From Rikenellaceae bacterium (lineage in GTDB: Bacteria > Bacteroidota > Bacteroidia > Bacteroidales > Rikenellaceae), in assembly GCA_020859745.1 (NCBI GenBank), contig JAJBVQ010000240.1, positions 1-12,294 on the forward strand: a stretch of DNA of 12,294 nt, read 5' to 3'. Position 1 is the stretch's first letter. Every line of letters begins with the position of its first letter. The notes beneath the pieces are model-generated. The model was not told the DNA's origin, searched no databases, and was given only the letters and a program-made list of their open reading frames with translations. The position numbers were made by a program, and so were the translations under genes. Below, piece after piece: positions 1-7,847 of this stretch.

Positions 1-239
1 ACATGCCGGAGGGGATGCAGGCCACGATCGTGCCGTCACGGGTGACGGTGGTGGGCAATGTCCCGCTCAGGTATTACGAGCGTATCCGCGAGGAGCGGTT
101 GCATGCCTGCGTGGACTATAACCAGGTGAGAGGGGAGGAGAGCGGGAAGTATGCGGTGCGGATCGACTCGCTGCCGGCGGGGACGGAGGTGATGCGGGTC
201 GAACCGCAGTTCGTGGAACCTTTTTTCACGCTGCGTTGA
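1..239 (+). CDS. YbbR/CdaR-like domain protein, C-terminal fragment
   Basis: This is the 3' end of a gene that begins before the window; the frame is open to the left edge, so the Met at base 3 is probably internal. About 78 residues are visible. They resemble the last repeat of YbbR-like proteins: a P-S-R-V-T-V-V-G strand, a VDYN segment, and a closing strand with V-x-P-x-F-V-E-P-F. In Bacteroidota a YbbR-like protein commonly sits directly before coaE, which fits this context. YbbR-domain proteins of Firmicutes (CdaR) regulate the membrane di-adenylate cyclase CdaA; a similar role here is inference only. The stop codon overlaps the coaE start by one base (TGATG), indicating translational coupling. 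The family call depends on a short tail plus gene order and is moderately sure. Confidence 0.65.
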   Translation, partial: MPEGMQATIVPSRVTVVGNVPLRYYERIREERLHACVDYNQVRGEESGKYAVRIDSLPAGTEVMRVEPQFVEPFFTLR

Positions 240-862
240 TGGGCCGGCTGTTGCGCGTGGGGCTGACGGGGGGGATCGGCAGCGGGAAAAGCACGGTGGC
301 GCGGCTGCTGGGGATGATGGGGGCGGAGGTCTATGCGGCGGACGACCGGGCCAAGGCGCTGATGGTGTCGGACGGCTCGCTGCGGGAGGGAATCTCCGGG
401 ATTTTCGGGCCGGAAGCGTATCTGCCGGACGGTTCGGGTCTGGACCGGGTCTGTATCGCTGCGCAGGCGTTCGGGGACAGGGAGAAGCTGGCGGCGCTGA
501 ACGCGCTGGTGCATCCGGCGGTGGAGCGGGATTTCACGGCGTGGGCTTCGGCGCGGGACGGGGCTGCGGATCGGCCGGCGTACCTGGTGGAGGAGGCGGC
601 GGTGCTGGTCGAGTCGGGAGGTTGGCGGCGTATGGACTGCATTGTGGTGGTGACGGCACCGCTGGAGGTGAGGCTGGAGCGGGTGATGCGCCGCGACGGG
701 GTGTCGCGCGAGGCGGCGATGGGGCGTATCCGGGCTCAGATGGACGAACGGGCGCGGCTGGGCTATGCGGATCATGTGGTCGTGGCGGACGACCGGCGGC
801 TGCTGATCCCGCAGGTGACTGAGTTGCACGAGGCTTTGTGCCGGGCGGGGGAGCGGATTTAG
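239..862 (+). CDS. coaE: Dephospho-CoA kinase
   Basis: Catalyses the last step of coenzyme A synthesis, the ATP-dependent phosphorylation of the 3'-hydroxyl of dephospho-CoA, in the cytoplasm. At 207 residues it matches the usual length of about 200. The P-loop GGIGSGKST lies at residues 11-19, followed by A-D-D near residue 35 (the substrate-binding acidic site), a VHPAVE segment, a VEEAAVLVESG strand where many homologues have a PLLFE-type motif, and an R-rich lid with ERVMRRDG. The ATG at 239 is preferred over the in-frame TTG at 236 because it gives the classic TGATG overlap with the upstream stop and places the P-loop near residue 11. It is probably co-transcribed with the YbbR-like gene. 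The next gene has its own promoter signal. Nothing odd seen. Confidence 0.96.
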   Translation: MGRLLRVGLTGGIGSGKSTVARLLGMMGAEVYAADDRAKALMVSDGSLREGISGIFGPEAYLPDGSGLDRVCIAAQAFGDREKLAALNALVHPAVERDFTAWASARDGAADRPAYLVEEAAVLVESGGWRRMDCIVVVTAPLEVRLERVMRRDGVSREAAMGRIRAQMDERARLGYADHVVVADDRRLLIPQVTELHEALCRAGERI

Positions 863-873
863 GATTTTTTGCC

Positions 874-881
874 TACATTTG
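874..881 (+). promoter_or_regulatory. Bacteroidota-type -7 promoter box
   Basis: TACATTTG matches the Bacteroidota primary-sigma -7 consensus TAnnTTTG. It lies 48 bases before the ATG at 930, giving an expected leader of about 43 nt. The -33 TTTG element is not clear at normal spacing, so the call rests on the -7 box and its position right after the coaE stop. Confidence 0.5.
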
Positions 882-929
882 TGCCGGGATCACTTGAAAA
901 GTGTAATTTCTTAACAATTAGATACGATT

Positions 930-1499
930 ATGGAATTAAAGGAGATTTTGGCAATATCGGGCGCGCCGGGGCTGTATAAGTACGTGGCCCAGGGCAAGGG
1001 CGGCATTATTGTCGAATCGCTGGCGGACGGCCGCCGCACGATGGTGGGCGGAGCGACGAAGGTGAGCGCGCTGGGCGACATCGCGGTGTTCACGCAGACG
1101 GCTGAGGTGGCGCTGGGGGATGTGCTCCAGTCGGTTTACGATAAAAATGCGGGCAAGCCGGTGGCGCTGGCTTCGAAGGCCGCCCCGGAGGAGCTGAAGG
1201 CGTTCATGGTGTCGGTCCTGCCGGATTACGATACGGATCGGGTGCACAATTCGGATATCAAGAAGATCGCCCAATGGTATAACGCGCTGGTCGCTGCGGG
1301 CATGACTTCGTTCAAGGCTGCCGAAGAAGAGGCGGAGGTTGCGGGCGAGGCTGCCGAGGTTCCGGCGGAGGCGCCGAAAAAGAAGGCTCCGGCGAAGAAA
1401 CCGGCTGCCGCCGGCACTGCGGCCAAGCGGGCGCCGAAGGCGGAGAGTCGTTCGAAGGCCCCGGCGGCGCGGAGCACTACGGCGCGCAAAGCGCAGTAG
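930..1499 (+). CDS. DUF5606-family protein with histone-like tail
   Basis: A 189-residue protein of unknown function. Residues 1-130 form a compact domain starting MELKEILAISGAPGLYKY that I recognise as DUF5606-like, a family found next to coaE in Bacteroidota. Residues 131-147 are rich in Glu and Ala. From about 148 to 189 the tail is basic and low-complexity (repeated KKAPAKK, AAKRAPK and SRSKAP units), similar to histone H1-like bacterial tails. Such tails often bind nucleic acid or ribosomes; that role here is inference. There is no signal peptide or membrane segment, so it is probably cytoplasmic. The start is fixed by the conserved N-terminus and the promoter 48 bases upstream. A strong terminator follows 36 bases after the stop, so the gene can act as its own unit or as the end of the coaE operon. 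Confidence 0.8.
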   Translation: MELKEILAISGAPGLYKYVAQGKGGIIVESLADGRRTMVGGATKVSALGDIAVFTQTAEVALGDVLQSVYDKNAGKPVALASKAAPEELKAFMVSVLPDYDTDRVHNSDIKKIAQWYNALVAAGMTSFKAAEEEAEVAGEAAEVPAEAPKKKAPAKKPAAAGTAAKRAPKAESRSKAPAARSTTARKAQ

Positions 1500-1535
1500 T
1501 TTCGGTTTTCCCTTTTTCGGGGATAATATTAAACA

Positions 1536-1573
1536 GTGCAGCAGGCCGATATTCGGCCTGCTGCACCGTTTTT
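1536..1573 (+). terminator. Rho-independent terminator after DUF5606 gene
   Basis: A perfect 14-bp stem (1536-1549 with 1553-1566), a 3-nt TAT loop, then CG and five T. It separates the coaE/DUF5606 block from the response regulator. Confidence 0.92.
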
Positions 1574-1621
1574 ATCTGGGCGGGGCGAAAACTCCGTTTT
1601 TCCCATGAACCGGGAAATATC

Positions 1622-1629
1622 TATCTTTG
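1622..1629 (+). promoter_or_regulatory. Bacteroidota-type promoter of the response regulator
   Basis: TATCTTTG matches TAnnTTTG. A T-run at 1597-1601 sits about 20 bases upstream, where the -33 TTTG element is expected, though the G is missing. Transcription would begin about 7 bases after the box, near 1636, leaving only about 8 nt before the ATG at 1644. It supports separate, housekeeping-type transcription of the regulator. Confidence 0.55.
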
Positions 1630-1643
1630 ACGGGACAGGAATT

Positions 1644-2981
1644 ATGGCTAAGATACTGATCATAGACGACGAAGAGCGGCTGCGCGGGCTGCTGGCGCGG
1701 ATCATCGGACTGGAGGGCTACGAAGTGGCGCAGGCCGGGGATTGCGCTGCGGGGCTGAAAATGCTCGAACGGTACGATCCCGATGTGGTGTTGTGCGACG
1801 TGAAGCTGCCGGACGGCAACGGCGTGGAGATGGTGGGCAAGATAAAAGCGGCCTCACCGGCTGCGGAGGTTATCCTGCTGACGGCCTACGGCAATATCCC
1901 CGATGGCGTGCAGGCCATCAAGAACGGCGCGTTCGACTATATCACCAAGGGCGATGACAACAACAAGATACTTCCCCTGCTGAACCGGGCGGCGGAAAAA
2001 GCGGGGATGCAGCGGCGGCTGGCGCGAATCGACAGCAAACTCTCCGCGGAGCATTCGTTCGACCGGATCATCGGGAAGTCCGAAGCCATGCGGCAGGCGG
2101 TGGAGCTGGCGCGGAAGGTGGCCGCCACGGACGCGTCGGTGCTGCTCACGGGTGAAACGGGAACGGGCAAGGAGGTCTTCGCGCAGGCGATCCACCACGC
2201 CAGCCCGCGGGCCAAGGGGGCGTTCGTCGCCGTCAACTGCTCGGCGTTTTCGAAAGACCTGCTCGAAAGCGAACTTTTCGGGCACCGGGCGGGCAGTTTC
2301 ACGGGTGCCACCAAGGATAAAAAAGGGTTGTTCGAAGAGGCCGACAAGGGTACGCTGCTGCTCGACGAGATCGGTGAAATGCCGGTGGAGTTGCAGGCCA
2401 AGCTGCTGCGCGTGCTCGAAAGCGGGGAGTTCATCAAGGTGGGCGAGACCCGGCCCACGAAAGCCGATGTGCGCATCATCGCGGCCACGAACCGCGACCT
2501 TCGGAAGGAGATCGCCGCCGGGAATTTCCGCGAAGACCTCTATTTCCGGCTTTCGGTTTTCTGTATCTGCCTGCCGTCGCTGCGCGAAAGGCGGGGCGAC
2601 ATTCCGGAATATATCCGTTTTTTCGCGGCGCATTTCGCCGATAAGATGGGGCGGCGGATTGAGCGGATCGACGATGCCTATATCGCCGCCCTGGAACGCC
2701 ACGCGTGGCAGGGCAATGTCCGGGAACTGCGCAACGTCGTCGAGCGCAGCCTGATCATGGCCGAGGGCAATGCGCTGACGGCGGACTGCCTGTCGCCGGA
2801 GTTCCGCATGCCGAAAAGTGCGGGGGCTGCCGTCGATTCGCTGGCGCTCGACGACCTGGAGCGCGGCCATATCCTCAAAGTGCTCGAAACGACGCACGGG
2901 AACAAGGCCGAGGCCGCCCGGCTGCTGGGCATCGGCATCGCCACGCTATACCGCAAACTGGAGAGTTACGGGGTGAAATAA
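1644..2981 (+). CDS. NtrC-family sigma-54-dependent response regulator
   Basis: A 445-residue bacterial enhancer-binding protein. Residues 1-120 are a receiver domain with the acidic pair in LIIDDEE, the phospho-acceptor Asp52 (in LCDVKLPDGNG), the Thr of LLTAYG and the Lys of YITKGD. An AAA+ ATPase follows, with Walker A GETGTGKE at 170-177, the sigma-54 contact loop GSFTGA at 217-222 (usually GAFTGA), Walker B LLLDEIGE and an arginine-finger region near EDLYFRL. A Fis-type helix-turn-helix (NKAEAARLLGIGIATLYRKL) ends the protein. The ATG at 1644 is chosen because the first receiver strand starts at once; the ATG at 1605 and the longer in-frame extension to 1536 would run through the terminator or promoter. 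It lies just before a sigma-54-like promoter and the kdp operon, whose histidine kinase is its likely partner. It probably replaces the OmpR-type KdpE; the target is inference. Confidence 0.93.
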   Translation: MAKILIIDDEERLRGLLARIIGLEGYEVAQAGDCAAGLKMLERYDPDVVLCDVKLPDGNGVEMVGKIKAASPAAEVILLTAYGNIPDGVQAIKNGAFDYITKGDDNNKILPLLNRAAEKAGMQRRLARIDSKLSAEHSFDRIIGKSEAMRQAVELARKVAATDASVLLTGETGTGKEVFAQAIHHASPRAKGAFVAVNCSAFSKDLLESELFGHRAGSFTGATKDKKGLFEEADKGTLLLDEIGEMPVELQAKLLRVLESGEFIKVGETRPTKADVRIIAATNRDLRKEIAAGNFREDLYFRLSVFCICLPSLRERRGDIPEYIRFFAAHFADKMGRRIERIDDAYIAALERHAWQGNVRELRNVVERSLIMAEGNALTADCLSPEFRMPKSAGAAVDSLALDDLERGHILKVLETTHGNKAEAARLLGIGIATLYRKLESYGVK

Positions 2982-3002
2982 TCGTCCCGCCTTATCATTC
3001 CG

Positions 3003-3045
3003 AGAGGGCCGCACTATCATTTTGATAGTGCGGCCCTCTTTTTTT
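3003..3045 (+). terminator. Strong terminator between regulator and kdp operon
   Basis: A perfect 17-bp stem (3003-3019 with 3023-3039) with a TTT loop, followed by six T (3040-3045). It ends the regulator transcript, so the kdp operon needs its own promoter. The inner part of the dyad (CACTATCA/TGATAGTG) is about 110 bases before the predicted kdp start site. Confidence 0.95.
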
Positions 3046-3106
3046 GCGTCCATGCCTGATTTTCAACTACCTGTTCGATAATGCGTTAGGTCTGAATTGC
3101 GGGTTT

Positions 3107-3122
3107 TGGCACCTCCTTCGTA
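3107..3122 (+). promoter_or_regulatory. Sigma-54-like (-24/-12) promoter of the kdp operon
   Basis: TTGGCAC at 3106-3112 is an exact -24 element (consensus YTGGCAC). At the required spacing TCGTA (3118-3122) stands where the -12 TTGCA/T is expected: the T at 3118 and the -13 G at 3120 match, while the -12 C is T. No TAnnTTTG box occurs between 3046 and 3210. The upstream gene encodes a sigma-54 activator, which makes the assignment coherent. Transcription would start near 3133, giving a leader of about 78 nt that is GC-rich (with the short palindrome CGCGGCCGCG at 3167-3176) but holds no recognisable riboswitch. Confidence 0.6.
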
Positions 3123-3210
3123 TAGTCGGGACGACCGACCGAGCGGAAGATCCGGACCGGACGCCGCGCGGCCGCGTAAAAAAGTTGTTTAACGCTAAAC
3201 CCACAAGTGA

Positions 3211-3306
3211 ATGAATGCGATGATCCTTTTTTTCCTGCTTTGCGCCCTCGGGACGCTTTGCTACTGGTTTTTCTTCAAATGTGTCGACTGGTTCGAAAAA
3301 ATTTAG
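3211..3306 (+). CDS. 31-residue single-pass membrane microprotein, kdp operon leader gene
   Basis: I do not recognise a named family. The ORF reads from ATG 3211 (or the in-frame ATG 3220) to TAG 3304-3306. The product begins MNAMILFFLLCALG, continues with an aromatic-rich helix (CYWFFFK), and ends CVDWFEKI. It would form one transmembrane helix with a short charged C-terminus. It ends 6 bases before the kdpF start and is the first ORF after the predicted sigma-54 start site. Its size, single helix and ending in Glu-Lys-hydrophobic resemble the KdpF encoded next (ending PEKF), so it could be a second KdpF-like peptide or a different small subunit. It could also be a translated leader with no protein role. 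The function is unknown; support comes from operon position and hydrophobic composition. Confidence 0.55.
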   Translation: MNAMILFFLLCALGTLCYWFFFKCVDWFEKI

Positions 3307-3312
3307 GGCGAA

Positions 3313-3393
3313 ATGTTTACAGTGCTGCTTATCCTGAGCATCGTCGGGTTCCTGTACCTGATGTACGTGCTTGTCAAACCCGAAAAATTCTGA
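3313..3393 (+). CDS. kdpF: KdpF, small subunit of the K+-transporting ATPase
   Basis: A 26-residue single-pass inner-membrane peptide, starting MFTVLLILSIVGFLYLMY and ending VLVKPEKF. This fits KdpF (E. coli 29 residues), with the family pattern of one hydrophobic helix, Y-L-x-Y, and a P/A-E-x-F end. KdpF binds KdpA and stabilises the KdpFABC complex. Its position directly before kdpA (26 bases between stop and ATG) is the usual one. No Shine-Dalgarno site is seen, as is normal for this phylum. Its short length makes it easy to miss in automatic annotation. Confidence 0.88.
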   Translation: MFTVLLILSIVGFLYLMYVLVKPEKF

Positions 3394-3419
3394 TTGTCGG
3401 AACCGAATAACTCGAATAA

Positions 3420-5111
3420 ATGAATACGGAAATTTTAGGCGTAATCTTGCAATGGACGCTGCTGGTGGTGCTGTGCTACCCGCTGGGGCGATACATTGCC
3501 AAAGTGTACCGGGGCGAGCGCACGTGGCTCGATTTCATAGCGCCCCTCGAACGCAGGATCTACAAGATCTGCGGCATCGACCCGGAGGAGGAGATGAACT
3601 GGAAAAAGTTCCTGAAAGCTTTGCTGACGGTCAACCTCTTCTGGTTCTTCTGGGGGATGCTGCTGCTGGTCTGCCAGGGGTGGCTGCCGCTCAATCCCGA
3701 CGGCAACCCGGGGCAGTCGCCCGACTTGGCTTTCAACACCTGCATCTCGTTCATGGTGAACTGCAACTTGCAGCATTACAGCGGCGAAACGGGGTTGAGC
3801 TATTTCACGCAGCTGTTCGTCATCATGCTGTTCCAGTTCGTTACCGCCGCCTGCGGCATGGCCGCCATGGCGGGGATCATGAAGGCGCTGGCGGCCAAAT
3901 CCACCCGGACGATCGGCAACTTCTGGGTGTTCCTGACCCGGAGCGTGACGCGCATCCTGATGCCGCTGTCGCTGCTGGTCGGCATCCTGCTAATCGTCAA
4001 CGGAACGCCGATGTCGTTCGACGGACAGCAAACGCTGACCACGCTCGAAGGTGAAGAACAGGTCATCTCGCAAGGCCCGACGGCGGCCATCGTGCCGATT
4101 AAACAGCTCGGAACCAACGGCGGCGGCTATTTCGGGGTCAACTCGTCCCACCCGCTGGAAAACCCGAACGCCTTCACCAATATTCTCGAATGCTGGTCGA
4201 TCCTGATCCTGCCGATGGCCATGGTCTTCGCTTTCGGGTTCTATACCCGCCGGCGCAGGCTGGCCGCGTGGATCTTCGCCGTGATGCTCTTCGCCTACAC
4301 GGCGGGGGTGGTCTGCTCGGTATGGCAGGAGATGGGCGGCAGCAAACAGATCACGGAAATGGGCATCGCCCAGGATATGGGCTCGATGGAGGGCAAGGAG
4401 ATCCGCATCGGGCCGGCCGCTTCGGCCATGTGGGGCATGACCACCACCGTCACCTCCAACGGGTCGGTCAATTCGATGCACGATTCGCAGACTCCGCTCA
4501 GCGGTATGCTGCAAATGCTCAACATGCAGATCAACTGCTGGTTCGGCGGCGTCGGCGTGGGGTGGATGAACTACTTCGCATTCCTGATCGTCGCGGTCTT
4601 TATCAGCGGCCTGATGGTGGGCCGCACGCCCGAGTTCCTCGGACACAAGGTCGAGGCGAGGGAGATGAAGATCGCCACGATGGTGGTGCTGATGCATCCT
4701 TTCCTGATCCTCGTCGGCACAGGCATTGCGGCCGCGCTGGCCGCCGACGATCCGGGGATCGGGTGGCTGAACAACCCCTCGTTCCACGGCCTGAGCGAAA
4801 TGCTCTACGAATACACCTCGTCGGCGGCCAACAACGGCTCGGGTTTCGAGGGGCTGGGCGACAACACGCCGTTCTGGAATATCTCGACCGGCATCGCCCT
4901 GATTATGGGCCGCTACTTCCCGATCGTGGGACAGGTGGCCATCGCGGGCCTGCTGGCTTCGAAGAAGTTCATTCCGGAGAGCGCCGGAACGCTCAAAACC
5001 GATACGGGCACCTTTTCGGTGATGACCTTCGCCGTGATCCTTATCGTGGCGGCCCTCGCCTTTTTCCCGGCGCTGGCCCTGGGCCCTATCGCCGATTACC
5101 TGACCTTCTGA
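3420..5111 (+). CDS. kdpA: K+-transporting ATPase subunit A
   Basis: The 563-residue K+-binding, channel-like subunit of the high-affinity Kdp pump in the inner membrane (E. coli KdpA 557). It has about ten hydrophobic helices and four pore-loop signatures: FNTCISFMVNCNLQHYSGE (105-123), GTNGGGYFGVNSSHPLENP (231-249), TSNGSVNSMHDS (345-356) and SSAANNGSGFEGL (467-479). Late motifs GRTPEFLG and FFPALALGPIADYL also match E. coli closely. The first pore loop differs from the E. coli TNTNWQ, reading VNCNLQ with Val113, Cys115 and Leu117; I suspect a lineage variant rather than loss of function. The ATG at 3420 aligns with the family N-terminus (MNTEILGVILQW). It is followed 7 bases later by kdpB, so transcription and assembly are surely joint. 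Confidence 0.98.
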   Translation: MNTEILGVILQWTLLVVLCYPLGRYIAKVYRGERTWLDFIAPLERRIYKICGIDPEEEMNWKKFLKALLTVNLFWFFWGMLLLVCQGWLPLNPDGNPGQSPDLAFNTCISFMVNCNLQHYSGETGLSYFTQLFVIMLFQFVTAACGMAAMAGIMKALAAKSTRTIGNFWVFLTRSVTRILMPLSLLVGILLIVNGTPMSFDGQQTLTTLEGEEQVISQGPTAAIVPIKQLGTNGGGYFGVNSSHPLENPNAFTNILECWSILILPMAMVFAFGFYTRRRRLAAWIFAVMLFAYTAGVVCSVWQEMGGSKQITEMGIAQDMGSMEGKEIRIGPAASAMWGMTTTVTSNGSVNSMHDSQTPLSGMLQMLNMQINCWFGGVGVGWMNYFAFLIVAVFISGLMVGRTPEFLGHKVEAREMKIATMVVLMHPFLILVGTGIAAALAADDPGIGWLNNPSFHGLSEMLYEYTSSAANNGSGFEGLGDNTPFWNISTGIALIMGRYFPIVGQVAIAGLLASKKFIPESAGTLKTDTGTFSVMTFAVILIVAALAFFPALALGPIADYLTF

Positions 5112-5118
5112 TAATGTT

Positions 5119-7167
<2,049 letters not shown>

Positions 7168-7178
7168 TTCGCGCAACC

Positions 7179-7820
7179 ATGAAAAATTTTTGGATTTCCA
7201 TCAAAATAACGCTGGCCATGTGTGTCGTGCTCGGCGTGGGGTATGTCCTTGTCCTCCGGCTCGCGGCAGCCGTAGCGTCGCCCAACGGTGGGGAGGCTGA
7301 AACGGTCGCGCTCGACGGTAAAGTCGTCGGGGCGGCCAACGTCGGCCAGTCGTTCACCGACGTTCGCTACTTCTGGGGCCGCCCGTCGGCCGTGGATTAC
7401 AACGGCGGCGGATCGGGCGGCAGCAACAAGGGTACGGCCAATCCCGAATACCTGGCCGAAGTGGAGCAGCGCGTACAGGATTTCCTGACGGCGCATCCCT
7501 ACCTTTCACGCGACGAGGTGCCGTCTGAAATGGTGACGGCCAGCGGCTCGGGGCTCGACCCGGACATCTCGCCCCGCGGGGCGCAGGTGCAGGTCAGCCG
7601 CGTGGCTGCGGCCCGCGGCCTCGATACCGCCGTGGTGCGGCGTCTGGTCGATTCGCTGACGCAGGGGCCGTGGCTGGGGCTGTTCGGCACGAGCAAGGTG
7701 AACGTGCTCCGGCTGAACGTGGCGCTGGATGAGATGCAGCCCGCCGGGGCGCCGGGGCAGGTGGAGCGAACCACCGGCACCGAGGGCGCTTCCGAGAGCG
7801 ACTCCACGCTGACCAAGTAA
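7179..7820 (+). CDS. kdpC: K+-transporting ATPase subunit C
   Basis: The 213-residue accessory subunit of KdpFABC, thought to help the complex bind ATP or assemble. One N-terminal membrane helix (about 6-30) precedes a periplasmic domain. Family signatures are RYFWGRPSAVDYN, the GSNKGTANP segment, ASGSGLDPDISP (121-132), QVSRVAAARG and the strand NVLRLNVALDE. After that strand, where most KdpC proteins end, it carries a tail of about 27 residues rich in Gly, Ser, Thr and Glu, likely disordered and periplasmic. E. coli KdpC is 190 residues, so the tail accounts for the extra length. It starts 11 bases after kdpB, and 27 bases separate it from the next gene. Confidence 0.97.
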   Translation: MKNFWISIKITLAMCVVLGVGYVLVLRLAAAVASPNGGEAETVALDGKVVGAANVGQSFTDVRYFWGRPSAVDYNGGGSGGSNKGTANPEYLAEVEQRVQDFLTAHPYLSRDEVPSEMVTASGSGLDPDISPRGAQVQVSRVAAARGLDTAVVRRLVDSLTQGPWLGLFGTSKVNVLRLNVALDEMQPAGAPGQVERTTGTEGASESDSTLTK

Positions 7821-7847
7821 ATTCCACTCTAATAATCCGATTGAAAA

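Noticed and set aside
1536..1643. N-terminal extension of the response regulator (36 residues)
   Set aside because: It would begin inside the terminator hairpin and run through the promoter; the receiver domain starts directly at the ATG at 1644.
3133..3210. Riboswitch or attenuator in the kdp leader, suggested by GC-rich repeats and the palindrome CGCGGCCGCG
   Set aside because: There is no conserved riboswitch core, the palindrome has no loop, and it is followed by A's rather than a T-run.
3207..3410. 67-codon frame starting GTG before kdpA
   Set aside because: It lies in another frame across the microprotein and kdpF, which have better coding features; its product shows no membrane or domain pattern.
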